A stretch of DNA of 64,000 nucleotides from contig CAVIFY010000002.1 in the NCBI GenBank assembly GCA_963642245.1, forward strand, positions 32,288 through 96,287, in the 5' to 3' direction. Source of the stretch: CAG-217 sp963642245. GTDB lineage: Bacteria; Bacillota; Clostridia; Oscillospirales; Acutalibacteraceae. The position numbers and the translations under genes were made by a program. Numbering within the stretch: the stretch's first letter is position 1; every line of letters starts with the position of its first letter. Below, in pieces: positions 8,425 to 15,926 of this stretch. The notes below the pieces were generated by a model. The model was not told the DNA's origin. It saw only the letters and a list, made by a program, of their open reading frames with translations, and made no database searches.

Positions 8425-10479
8425 TTATAACTGACTGGCTTCTGCCTTGATCTTTTGCGCAATGTGCTCCGGGCACCGATCATAGCGGGCAAAGGCGGTG
8501 GTAAAGGAGCCGCGGCCCTGGGTCATTTGGCGCATAGCGGTGGAGAAGGTAGACATCTCCGACTCCGGCACCTCGGCCAAGATCTCCTGGCTGCCATCTC
8601 CGGAGGGAGTCATACCCAGCACGCGCCCGCGGCGCTTGTTGATATCGCCGATCACATCGCCCATGGCCTCATCGTTCACCGTTGCGGTGACCGTCAGGAT
8701 CGGCTCCAGCAGCACGGGCATTGCCTTGGGAATGCCCTCTTTGTAGGCCAGGGACGCAGCAGTCTTAAAGCTCATTTCGCTGGAGTCCACCGGGTGGTAA
8801 GAGCCGTCAAACAGCGTGGCCTTTACACCCACCATGGGGTAACCGGCCAGCACGCCCTTTTGCATACTCTCCCGCAGGCCCTTTTCTACTGCCGGGAAGA
8901 AGTTCTTAGGCACGGCGCCGCCCACCACACGCTCGGCAAACACCAGTTCTTCTGTATCATAAGGTTCAAATTCAATAAATACATCGCCAAATTGGCCGTG
9001 GCCGCCGGACTGCTTCTTGTGCCGCCCTTGGGCAGAGACCTTCATCGTAATGGTCTCTCGGTACGCAACTCGGGGCTGCACCAGGGTCGCCTCCACGCCG
9101 AATTTGCTCTTCAGCCTTGCCATCGCCACATCCAGGTGCTGCTCGCCCAGGCCGCTGAGGATCTGCTGGTGGGTCTCGTTGTTCACGCCAAAGTGCAAAG
9201 ACGGATCCTCCTCGCACAGACGGCTGAGACCGGCAGCCACTTTCTCCTCCTCGCCTTTCTTGGCCACTTCCACAGCCATGGCATAGGTGGCATTTGGAAT
9301 GTGCACGCCGTCCAGGGTCACCACTTGCGCAGCGCTGCACAGAGTATCACCGGTGGCAAAGCCGCCCAGCTTGGTCACTGCGCCAATATCCCCGGCGGAC
9401 AGTTCGCTGATGTCCGTCTGCTTGGCGCCGAATACGCTCACTAACTTACCCATACGCTCCTCTTTGCCAGTGCGGGCGTTGTACGCAGGGGTCGCAGCGG
9501 TGATTTTGCCGCTGATCACCTTAAAGTAAGACAGCTTGCCGATAAACGGATCCGCCACCGTCTTAAAGCAGACCGCAGCTAAAGGTCCGTTGGGGTCCGG
9601 GGTCAGTTCCACCGGCTCACCCTCTGCGTCTGCCGCGTACTCGCTCTTAGGCGCAGGGCACACCTCTGCCAGGAAGTCCAGCAGCAGGTCGCAGGCTGTT
9701 TCCGCCAAACCGCTCAGGGCAAACACCGGGATAATGGAGCCGTCCGCCACACCGGCTTTCAGCCCGCGGATCTTCTCCTCCGGGGTCAGCTCCTCACCCT
9801 CAAAATACTTCTCCATCAGTTCTTCATCGGCGGAGGCCACCGCTTCCGTAAACACGGCCTGTACCGCCTCAAAGCGGGGGGCGTCGTCCGGCTGGGCGTC
9901 GCTCTCGGTGCGCTTGCCGTCTGCATACGCGTAGGCCTTGCCGTCGATCATATTGTAGTAGGCAGCCACCTTGCCGCCGGAGATGATGGGCACCACCACC
10001 GGGCAGGCCGCCGTACCGAACTTGGCCACAATGCCGTTAAAGCTCTTGTAGAAATCCGCACGGTCGTCGTCCATTTTGGTGGTCACCAGCACCCGGGCCA
10101 TACGGCGGGAACCGGCGTTTTTAAATGCCTTTTCCGCACCAACGGCCAGTCCGCTGCGGGCGGATACCACGATCACCGCCGTCTCTGCGGCACGCAGGCC
10201 CTCAAAGGCCCCTTGCTCAAAGTCAAACAAACCGGGGGTGTCAATAAAGTTCAGCTTTTTGTCCTTATATTCAACGGAAGCCACGGCGCTGGCCATACTG
10301 ATGTGGCGCTTTTTCTCCTCGGCGTCAAAGTCAGACACCGTGTTGCCGTCAGCCACTTTACCGGCCCGCTCCGTCGCCCCTGCCAAATGCAGCATAGCCT
10401 CCAGCAGGGTGGTTTTGCCCTTGGAGGCGTGACCTGCAAGCGCAATGTTCCGAATTTGATCAGGTGCATAAGTTTTCAT
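8425..10479 (-). CDS. EF-G-like translational GTPase paralog lacking the catalytic histidine
   Basis: 684 aa with the EF-G domain order: G domain (~1-270), domain II, III, IV (~470-590) and V. The P-loop is GHASKGKTT (16-24), G3 is DTPG (80-83) and G4 is TKMD (134-137). The histidine that follows DTPG in EF-G and activates water is leucine here (DTPGLFDF, L84), and the switch I RERGITI-type segment reads EEKKRHIS. It is therefore a diverged paralog, not the housekeeping EF-G. The start at 10479 is chosen because AGAGGG precedes it and it begins just before the GTPase fold. Confidence 0.82.
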   Translation of the reverse strand: MKTYAPDQIRNIALAGHASKGKTTLLEAMLHLAGATERAGKVADGNTVSDFDAEEKKRHISMASAVASVEYKDKKLNFIDTPGLFDFEQGAFEGLRAAETAVIVVSARSGLAVGAEKAFKNAGSRRMARVLVTTKMDDDRADFYKSFNGIVAKFGTAACPVVVPIISGGKVAAYYNMIDGKAYAYADGKRTESDAQPDDAPRFEAVQAVFTEAVASADEELMEKYFEGEELTPEEKIRGLKAGVADGSIIPVFALSGLAETACDLLLDFLAEVCPAPKSEYAADAEGEPVELTPDPNGPLAAVCFKTVADPFIGKLSYFKVISGKITAATPAYNARTGKEERMGKLVSVFGAKQTDISELSAGDIGAVTKLGGFATGDTLCSAAQVVTLDGVHIPNATYAMAVEVAKKGEEEKVAAGLSRLCEEDPSLHFGVNNETHQQILSGLGEQHLDVAMARLKSKFGVEATLVQPRVAYRETITMKVSAQGRHKKQSGGHGQFGDVFIEFEPYDTEELVFAERVVGGAVPKNFFPAVEKGLRESMQKGVLAGYPMVGVKATLFDGSYHPVDSSEMSFKTAASLAYKEGIPKAMPVLLEPILTVTATVNDEAMGDVIGDINKRRGRVLGMTPSGDGSQEILAEVPESEMSTFSTAMRQMTQGRGSFTTAFARYDRCPEHIAQKIKAEASQL

Positions 10480-10517
10480 AAGTCCATCCCTCTTTAATAA
10501 GAATTGCTTTTGTGCAT

Positions 10518-10546
10518 ATTGTATAATATTTTTCAACTTCCGTCAA
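10518..10546 (-). promoter_or_regulatory. Promoter of the EF-G-like gene
   Basis: -35 TTGACG (10541-10546), 17-bp spacer, -10 TACAAT (10518-10523), minus strand. Confidence 0.75.
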
Positions 10547-10665
10547 TGCTTTTTGCAATTCTTTTACAAACAATTTGCAAAAGCACCGCCCAATTCCCCC
10601 GCACACCCCGTACAATATATGCACCCGCCTCCCCCGCAGAACCCCGCCTACGGCTTAAAAGAGCA

Positions 10666-10695
10666 TAGAAAAAAGCACCGCTGCAGCGGTGCTTT
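10666..10695. terminator. Terminator of the first GPH transporter gene
   Basis: A perfect 22-bp palindrome (10673-10694, arms AAGCACCGCTG) is flanked by T-runs on both strands, so it could stop transcription in either direction. It lies just past the stop at 10714. Confidence 0.85.
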
Positions 10696-10713
10696 TGTTT
10701 TTATGATTGATGG

Positions 10714-12279
10714 TTAGTCAGCGGTATTGTCGCCCTTGGCGGCGCGTTTGGCTACCAGCTCGCTCAGGATACGGCTATGTTCTTTATCGGACATAGCGTA
10801 CTTGATGGTCGGCAGTGCGGAGAGCACCATACCGATGGCCGGGGGAATGGAGATCAGGAAGAACATGGTGGCGGCGTATTTACCGGCGCCGGAGCCACCG
10901 TCATAACTCAGGAAATCTGCGCCGTTCTTCAGGGCCTCATTCAACTTCAAAATATTGGCGTCGCTGTAACCAACAAAGTGGTACACCACAGCGGACAGGA
11001 TAGAGGCGATACCGCCGGACAGCTTGGTGATAAAGGACTGGCCGGAGAAGAACACGCCGTCGGTACGCACGCCATTGTGGTACTCCTCATAGTCCACGCA
11101 GTCGGCGATCATCACGGACTGGAGCACATTGATACCACCCATGGCAGCGCCTGCAAAGAAGAAGCACAGCCCGGTGAGGATCACCCATACCATAGAGGTC
11201 TTTACATCGCCGTGGGCGATCTTAAAGAACACATACAGCAGGGCAAAAGGCACAGCACCTGCGATGGAATAGAAGTTATAAATGCTCTTTTTCTCATGCT
11301 TGCGGATCAATGCCGGGGTAATACCCATAGCGATAAACTGGCCCAGGAACACAGCGGCGGCGATCACAGCCAGGCGCGCCAAAATGCCCCAATCGACGCC
11401 AACCATTGCACCGGTGGCATCTGTTTTCAACACATTCATAAAGTCGCCGTTGGCGTAGTAATAGGTGATCAGCGTCATGGCAATGAGCATCAGCAGCTGA
11501 ATGGGACTTCTGAGAATACCGGAGATCAAAATCTGGCGGAACGGCTTGTTCTTGAACATAATTTTGAAGTTCTCGGTAAAAGTATATTTCTTCTCTGCCT
11601 GCTCCACCCGCTCTCTGGTGCCGATACCGGCGAACTCAAAGAGGATAGAGGCGATCACGGTCATTACCACTACGGTGAGGATAAAGCCGTACTGAGAGGC
11701 CTTAGCCTGGGAATAGCCCTTGCCCTGGAAGATACCGGCGACCACCTGGGCGATCTGCACCACCAGCACACCAACGCCGCCGATACCGGCAACGATACGG
11801 GCGAGACCCAGCAGCTTGCTGCGGTCGTCCTCGTCCTCAGTCATCAGGGAAGTAATGCCCCACAGCGGAATATCACACACGGTAAAGCACATACCCCAGG
11901 CGATGTATGACACGGCAGCCCAAGCCACGATCAGCACCTTTTGGGTGTTTGAAGTGGCAGTGGCATAGTTGCCGTTAATGAACGCCAAGATGGTGACCAC
12001 GCCGATAATGGCGGGGAAAATAATCAGATACGGACGGCATTTGCCCCACTTGGTACGGGTGCGGTCCACAATGGTGCCCATCATCGGGTCATTGATGGCG
12101 TCCCACACACGGGCCAGGGCAAAGATCCAGCCCAAAGCCATTGCCGGCAGGCAAATTACATTTTGAAAATAGAAATACAGACCTGTGGCTACAATATTGT
12201 AGATCAGGTTTTGACCCAGCATACCGGTGAGGTACATATTACGCTCTTTTTTGGTATAGGTCCTGGTTTGGTTTGACAC
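10714..12279 (-). CDS. GPH-family sugar:cation symporter (paralog 1)
   Basis: 521 aa MFS protein with about 12 membrane segments. The GPH signatures VWDAINDPMMG and a loop with RTKWGKCRPYL are present. Family members (MelB, XynB/UidP type) carry glycosides, pentosides or hexuronides with H+ or Na+. It is closely similar over its length to the 501-aa transporter at 13024-14529, and their promoters share the same box, so they probably answer to the same regulator. No hydrolase is adjacent, so the substrate is open. Confidence 0.9.
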   Translation of the reverse strand: MSNQTRTYTKKERNMYLTGMLGQNLIYNIVATGLYFYFQNVICLPAMALGWIFALARVWDAINDPMMGTIVDRTRTKWGKCRPYLIIFPAIIGVVTILAFINGNYATATSNTQKVLIVAWAAVSYIAWGMCFTVCDIPLWGITSLMTEDEDDRSKLLGLARIVAGIGGVGVLVVQIAQVVAGIFQGKGYSQAKASQYGFILTVVVMTVIASILFEFAGIGTRERVEQAEKKYTFTENFKIMFKNKPFRQILISGILRSPIQLLMLIAMTLITYYYANGDFMNVLKTDATGAMVGVDWGILARLAVIAAAVFLGQFIAMGITPALIRKHEKKSIYNFYSIAGAVPFALLYVFFKIAHGDVKTSMVWVILTGLCFFFAGAAMGGINVLQSVMIADCVDYEEYHNGVRTDGVFFSGQSFITKLSGGIASILSAVVYHFVGYSDANILKLNEALKNGADFLSYDGGSGAGKYAATMFFLISIPPAIGMVLSALPTIKYAMSDKEHSRILSELVAKRAAKGDNTAD

Positions 12280-12308
12280 TTATCGAGTCCCCCTATATTT
12301 TTTCTTCT

Positions 12309-12350
12309 ATTTTACCAGTATGTATGGCAAATAGCAAGGATTATTTGTGC
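12309..12350 (-). promoter_or_regulatory. GPH transporter promoter with shared upstream box
   Basis: -35 TTGCTA (12332-12337), 17-bp spacer ending in ACTGG, -10 TAAAAT (12309-12314). The box ACAAATAATCCTTGC overlaps and extends upstream of the -35 (12333-12347). The same arrangement occurs at the paralogous gene at 14529. Confidence 0.65.
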
Positions 12351-12404
12351 AAAAGCGACAGTGTGCACCAAAATGTAAGACATTTGTCCACTTTGCAATT
12401 TGGC

Positions 12405-12962
12405 TTACAGCCGCAGGGACAAAGATACGGTGTTGTGGCCGTAATCGTAACTCTCCGTAAAGCCGTATTTGCGGTACATTTTGTACCCGGCGGCGTCCCG
12501 GCTGACCCCGCAGCAGGAGAGGTAGTCTACCCCCAGCTCCCGCAAATGACGGCACAGAGCGTCCATTAAGCGAGTGCCCCACCCCTGCCGCTGATAGGGC
12601 GGCAAAATATCCAGGTGGAAGTGCACCGGTCGGTCCTTGATTTTGCCCAGGCACCACAGATAACCCAGCAAGCCCGCCGCCTGGTCCGGCGCCGTGCGCA
12701 GCACCCGGCGCAAATAGGTGGTGCGGTAGCGGTGCACAAAGCCCCGGTAGTCCGTGGCGCAAAGAATATACCCCACCGCCCGGTCGTTTTCGTCCGCCAG
12801 CACAAAAATATGCCCCGGCTCGCAGGCGGTAAAATAGTCGTTATAAATCAGCGTTACCGCCTTCAAGGTGCGCGCATTTCTTTGAAACGGCTTGGCCGCC
12901 GTCTCCCGGCAAATTTGGCGCAGCCGGTCCCGGTCCGCCGGGCGATAGGATCGAATGGTCAT
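12405..12962 (-). CDS. GNAT-family N-acetyltransferase
   Basis: 185 aa. The acetyl-CoA-binding motif A is visible around residues 127-140 (PPYQRQGWGTRLMDAL, with the RxxGxG-type loop) and the fold pattern of GCN5-related acetyltransferases follows. The acceptor cannot be predicted. It has a GGAGGT ribosome binding site. It is downstream of the second GPH gene, but a terminator lies between them. Confidence 0.85.
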   Translation of the reverse strand: MTIRSYRPADRDRLRQICRETAAKPFQRNARTLKAVTLIYNDYFTACEPGHIFVLADENDRAVGYILCATDYRGFVHRYRTTYLRRVLRTAPDQAAGLLGYLWCLGKIKDRPVHFHLDILPPYQRQGWGTRLMDALCRHLRELGVDYLSCCGVSRDAAGYKMYRKYGFTESYDYGHNTVSLSLRL

Positions 12963-12982
12963 AATACCTCCGGATATAGCAA

Positions 12983-13013
12983 AAGCCTGAGAGCCGCGCA
13001 GCCCTCAGGCTTT
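12983..13013 (-). terminator. Terminator of the second GPH transporter gene
   Basis: AAGCCTGAG pairs with CTCAGGCTT around a GC-rich loop, followed by TTTT on the minus strand. Confidence 0.75.
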
Positions 13014-13023
13014 ATTGGTTTCA

Positions 13024-14529
13024 TCAGTTGTCTGCGGTTTCTTCCGCCTGGGCGTTACGGCGCTGCACCAGCGCTTCCAAAATGGTGCGGTGCTCCTCGT
13101 CCGTCATACCGTAGTGGCGCAGCGGAATGATGGACAAAAACAGACCGATGGCCGGTGGGATAGAACACAGGAAGAACATCATGCCCGCATACTGGGGGAA
13201 CTGGTCCTTAAAGGACGCACCGGCACGCAGAGCCTCGTTGCAGGCGCTTACATTGTCGCCGCTAAAGCCCACGATGGAGTAGCCGATACCCTGAATAATG
13301 GAGCTGATCCCGGCGGACAACTTGGTAATAAAGGACTGGCCGGAGAAGAACACGCCGTCCGGGCGATAGCCCTTGTGGTACTCCTCGTAGTCCACCGCGT
13401 CGGCGATCATCACGGACTGGAGCACATTCAAAGCGCCCATACCGCCGCCTGCCAGGGCAAAAACCACAAACAGGATCGCCACCCACAGGGGCTTATCCAG
13501 ATCCCGGGGCGCCAGCAGGTACACCGGGTAGATCAGGGCAAAGGGAATGGCGCCCATAATGGTGGAGCCGATGAGCATACGGGTCTTGTCGTGCTTCTCC
13601 GTCAGCTTGGGCACCAGCGCCATGGCGATAAACTGGCCGCCAAAGATGGCGCCGCCGAAAATGATCATATAGAGCATATAATCGCCAAAGTAGTTGCCGT
13701 AGTAGTAAGACATCAGGGTCATGGCAACGGACAGCAAGATCTGAATAGGCGAGCGCAACACGCCGCTGATCAGCTGGTTGCGGAAGGGCTTGTTGCCCCA
13801 CATGATCTTAAAGTTCTCCTTAAACCCGAACTTCTGCTCCGCAGAGGGCACACGCTCCCGCACAAAAATGCCGGTCATTTGGAACATAGCGCAGCCGATC
13901 ACCGTTAAGATCACCGCCACGATGATAAAGCCCATTTGCTGGCCCTTTAGTGCGGAACCGGCAGTGGTCTCCAACTTCTGCCCCAGTGCCTGGGACAGCG
14001 GATTGATGGTCAGCAGCACCACGCCGCCGCCCAGGCCCGCTGCAATACGCGCAAGGGAGAGAATGGACGCCCGGTCCTTCTCCACCTCCGTCATACGGGA
14101 GGTGACGCCCCACAGGGGAATATCCCCTACGGTGTAGCACATACCCCACAGGATATAAGACACGGCAGCCCAGCCCACGATCAGGGCATTCTTGCCCGGA
14201 GAGTTGGCAGAGCTGTACATACCGTTGCAAAAAGTCAGTATGGTAATGACTAAAATAATGGCCGGTGAAAACAGCAGATACGGTCGGCACTTGCCCCACT
14301 TGGTGTTGGTGCGGTCCACAAAGGTGCCCATCATCGGGTCGTTAATGGCGTCCCACACCCGAGCCACGGCCATAAAGATACTGATGGCCATTGCCGGAAT
14401 AAAGATCACCGACTGGAAGTAGAAATACAGCCCGGTGCCGATGATGTTGTAGATCATATTCTGACCCATCATACCCACCAGGTACATATTCCGTTCCTTA
14501 GCCGTATATGTACGCACTTGACTGGACAT
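13024..14529 (-). CDS. GPH-family sugar:cation symporter (paralog 2)
   Basis: 501 aa, about 12 membrane segments, with VWDAINDPMMG and RTNTKWGKCRPYL-type loop motifs. It is a close paralog of the 521-aa transporter at 10714-12279, matching in the N-terminal segment (MSxQxRTYTxKERNMYL) and in the C-terminal YEEYH/GVFFSGQSFITKLS region. The duplication also covers the promoter. The substrate is unknown; the absence of linked enzymes suggests scavenging or a scattered regulon. Confidence 0.9.
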   Translation of the reverse strand: MSSQVRTYTAKERNMYLVGMMGQNMIYNIIGTGLYFYFQSVIFIPAMAISIFMAVARVWDAINDPMMGTFVDRTNTKWGKCRPYLLFSPAIILVITILTFCNGMYSSANSPGKNALIVGWAAVSYILWGMCYTVGDIPLWGVTSRMTEVEKDRASILSLARIAAGLGGGVVLLTINPLSQALGQKLETTAGSALKGQQMGFIIVAVILTVIGCAMFQMTGIFVRERVPSAEQKFGFKENFKIMWGNKPFRNQLISGVLRSPIQILLSVAMTLMSYYYGNYFGDYMLYMIIFGGAIFGGQFIAMALVPKLTEKHDKTRMLIGSTIMGAIPFALIYPVYLLAPRDLDKPLWVAILFVVFALAGGGMGALNVLQSVMIADAVDYEEYHKGYRPDGVFFSGQSFITKLSAGISSIIQGIGYSIVGFSGDNVSACNEALRAGASFKDQFPQYAGMMFFLCSIPPAIGLFLSIIPLRHYGMTDEEHRTILEALVQRRNAQAEETADN

Positions 14530-14551
14530 AAAAATCCCCCTTTACCTCTCT

Positions 14552-14591
14552 ATATTACCAGTTTTAACAAAGGAGTGCAAGCATTATTTGT
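14552..14591 (-). promoter_or_regulatory. GPH transporter promoter with shared upstream box
   Basis: -35 TTGCAC (14575-14580), 17-bp spacer ending in ACTGG, -10 TAATAT (14552-14557). The box ACAAATAATGCTTGCA (14576-14591) overlaps the -35 exactly as in the promoter at 12309-12350. Confidence 0.65.
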
Positions 14592-14631
14592 TAAGTTTGC
14601 ACAAAAGCGGCAAAAGGGGGCAACCGTCGTT

Positions 14632-15564
14632 TTAGATGTAATAATACCAGTAGCTGCCGCTGCACAGGGCATAGGACTTGCCGGTGGCTTTTTCCTTGAG
14701 CACATACCGGGCAATATAGCGATAGCCGCAGTCGCTGTCTCCCGGCTTTTTGGGTACGGTACAGGTGATCTCTATGGAATAATTCTGGTAGTCCGCCACA
14801 GTCACCGGCTTTTTCGAGGGTTCGGCATTTTCTTCCTGTGGCTCTGTCTTTGGCCGGTGGTTGGTGGGGGTCATTTTGCCCTTGTAGTCCAGATGATAGC
14901 ACTGTTCCGTACCGCCGTCGTTGGTCAGCAGATACGCTGCGCTGTCCGTCCATTCATAAAAGTAGCACCGCTCTGTCTCCAACCCGGTTTGCAGCACCTT
15001 GTCCCCTGTGGCTGTGCGGGCGTGCAACTCACCTTTGCCGCTTTCGTCGGCACTCATACCGTCCCGGTCCCGGGTGTTGCACAGGTAAAACAGTGTCTCT
15101 CCGCAAGGGGCCAGCTCTACTCCATCGCTGGTATTTGGGGTGGCATAAATGCACGCCACCCGGTCCTGCTCCATATCATAGGCATACAGGCAAAAGCCCC
15201 ACAGGGTTTTGTCCGCGGTGGTATAAGCATAGCAGGTAAAATACAGGGTGTTGCCTATGCGGCACAGCTGCGCAATATCGCCCACCCCGTCCAGCACCGT
15301 GCGGGTCTTGCCGGTCAGCAGGTCATAGGCCATCAGCTTTTGGGGCGTGCCAAAGGTGTTGTGCGCATCGGTATCCTCCGTGGCATAATAGAATGTATCC
15401 GCCGTCAGGTAAATATTGCTTTGGGGCTGAGCCTGGTTCTCCGTCTGCTGTTGCAGTGGCTTGTCAAACCGAGCGCCTGTCGGCTCAGCAGTATCCGCCT
15501 TGCTGCAAGCGCACAGTGCCAATGCCGATACCACACAAAGTAAAAGGGCTAAAATCCGTTTCAT
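14632..15564 (-). CDS. Secreted lipoprotein, unknown function
   Basis: 310 aa. It begins with a lipoprotein signal peptide (MKRILALLLCVVSALALCAC), where LCAC is the lipobox and the Cys after LCA is the lipidation site. The rest shows repeated short strands with tyrosines and aspartates (LYFTCYAY, LFYLCNTRD) typical of DUF5050/TolB-like beta-propellers; this family match is tentative. Single gene, with AAAGGA before the ATG. It probably sits on the outer face of the membrane. I do not recognise a specific role. Confidence 0.7.
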   Translation of the reverse strand: MKRILALLLCVVSALALCACSKADTAEPTGARFDKPLQQQTENQAQPQSNIYLTADTFYYATEDTDAHNTFGTPQKLMAYDLLTGKTRTVLDGVGDIAQLCRIGNTLYFTCYAYTTADKTLWGFCLYAYDMEQDRVACIYATPNTSDGVELAPCGETLFYLCNTRDRDGMSADESGKGELHARTATGDKVLQTGLETERCYFYEWTDSAAYLLTNDGGTEQCYHLDYKGKMTPTNHRPKTEPQEENAEPSKKPVTVADYQNYSIEITCTVPKKPGDSDCGYRYIARYVLKEKATGKSYALCSGSYWYYYI

Positions 15565-15669
15565 ACGATCATCCTTTCTGCCCGGGGGCAACTCCAGTAT
15601 AGGCAACCGCACGCCCATTTGGCAAGGCACGGTGCGTGGAAATCGCTCCACCCCCGGTGGAAGAGCACA

Positions 15670-15710
15670 GAAAAAGGCTCCCCGGCACGCACATAGGCGC
15701 CGGGGAGCCG
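15670..15710 (-). terminator. Strong terminator of the copper operon
   Basis: GGCTCCCCGGC and GCCGGGGAGCC form a perfect 11-bp stem followed by a T-run on the minus strand, just past the ATPase-CopZ stop. Confidence 0.9.
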
Positions 15711-15722
15711 TCCTTTTTCGTC

Positions 15723-15926
15723 TTAGTCCTTTACGGTATAGCCTTGGTCCTCAATGGCCTTTTTCAGCACAGCGTCGTCCACATCACCGTTTAAGGTCAC
15801 CGTGGCGGTGCCGTCTGTGTGGCTGGCAACGGCGCTATCTACCTGGGGCAGCGCCTCCAGCGCTTTCTTTACCGTCATTTCACAATGCGGGCACATCATG
15901 CCCTCCACTTTCATTACTTTTGTCAT
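15723..15926 (-). CDS. Possible independently translated CopZ-like copper chaperone (internal start in copA)
   Basis: 67 aa in the same frame as the 3' end of copA. An AAGGAG site lies 9 bases ahead of an in-frame ATG at 15926, and the product (MTKVMKVEGMMCPHC...) is a full-size HMA chaperone. The linker codons PTEKENFG encode the ribosome binding site itself. This is what one would see if adjacent copA and copZ genes had fused by loss of the copA stop while the copZ start signal stayed functional. Free chaperone production is inferred, not shown. Confidence 0.55.
   Translation of the reverse strand: MTKVMKVEGMMCPHCEMTVKKALEALPQVDSAVASHTDGTATVTLNGDVDDAVLKKAIEDQGYTVKD

Noticed and set aside
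10537..10665. Possible small RNA between the EF-G-like gene and the GPH terminator
   Set aside because: No clear promoter-terminator pair apart from those assigned to the flanking genes.
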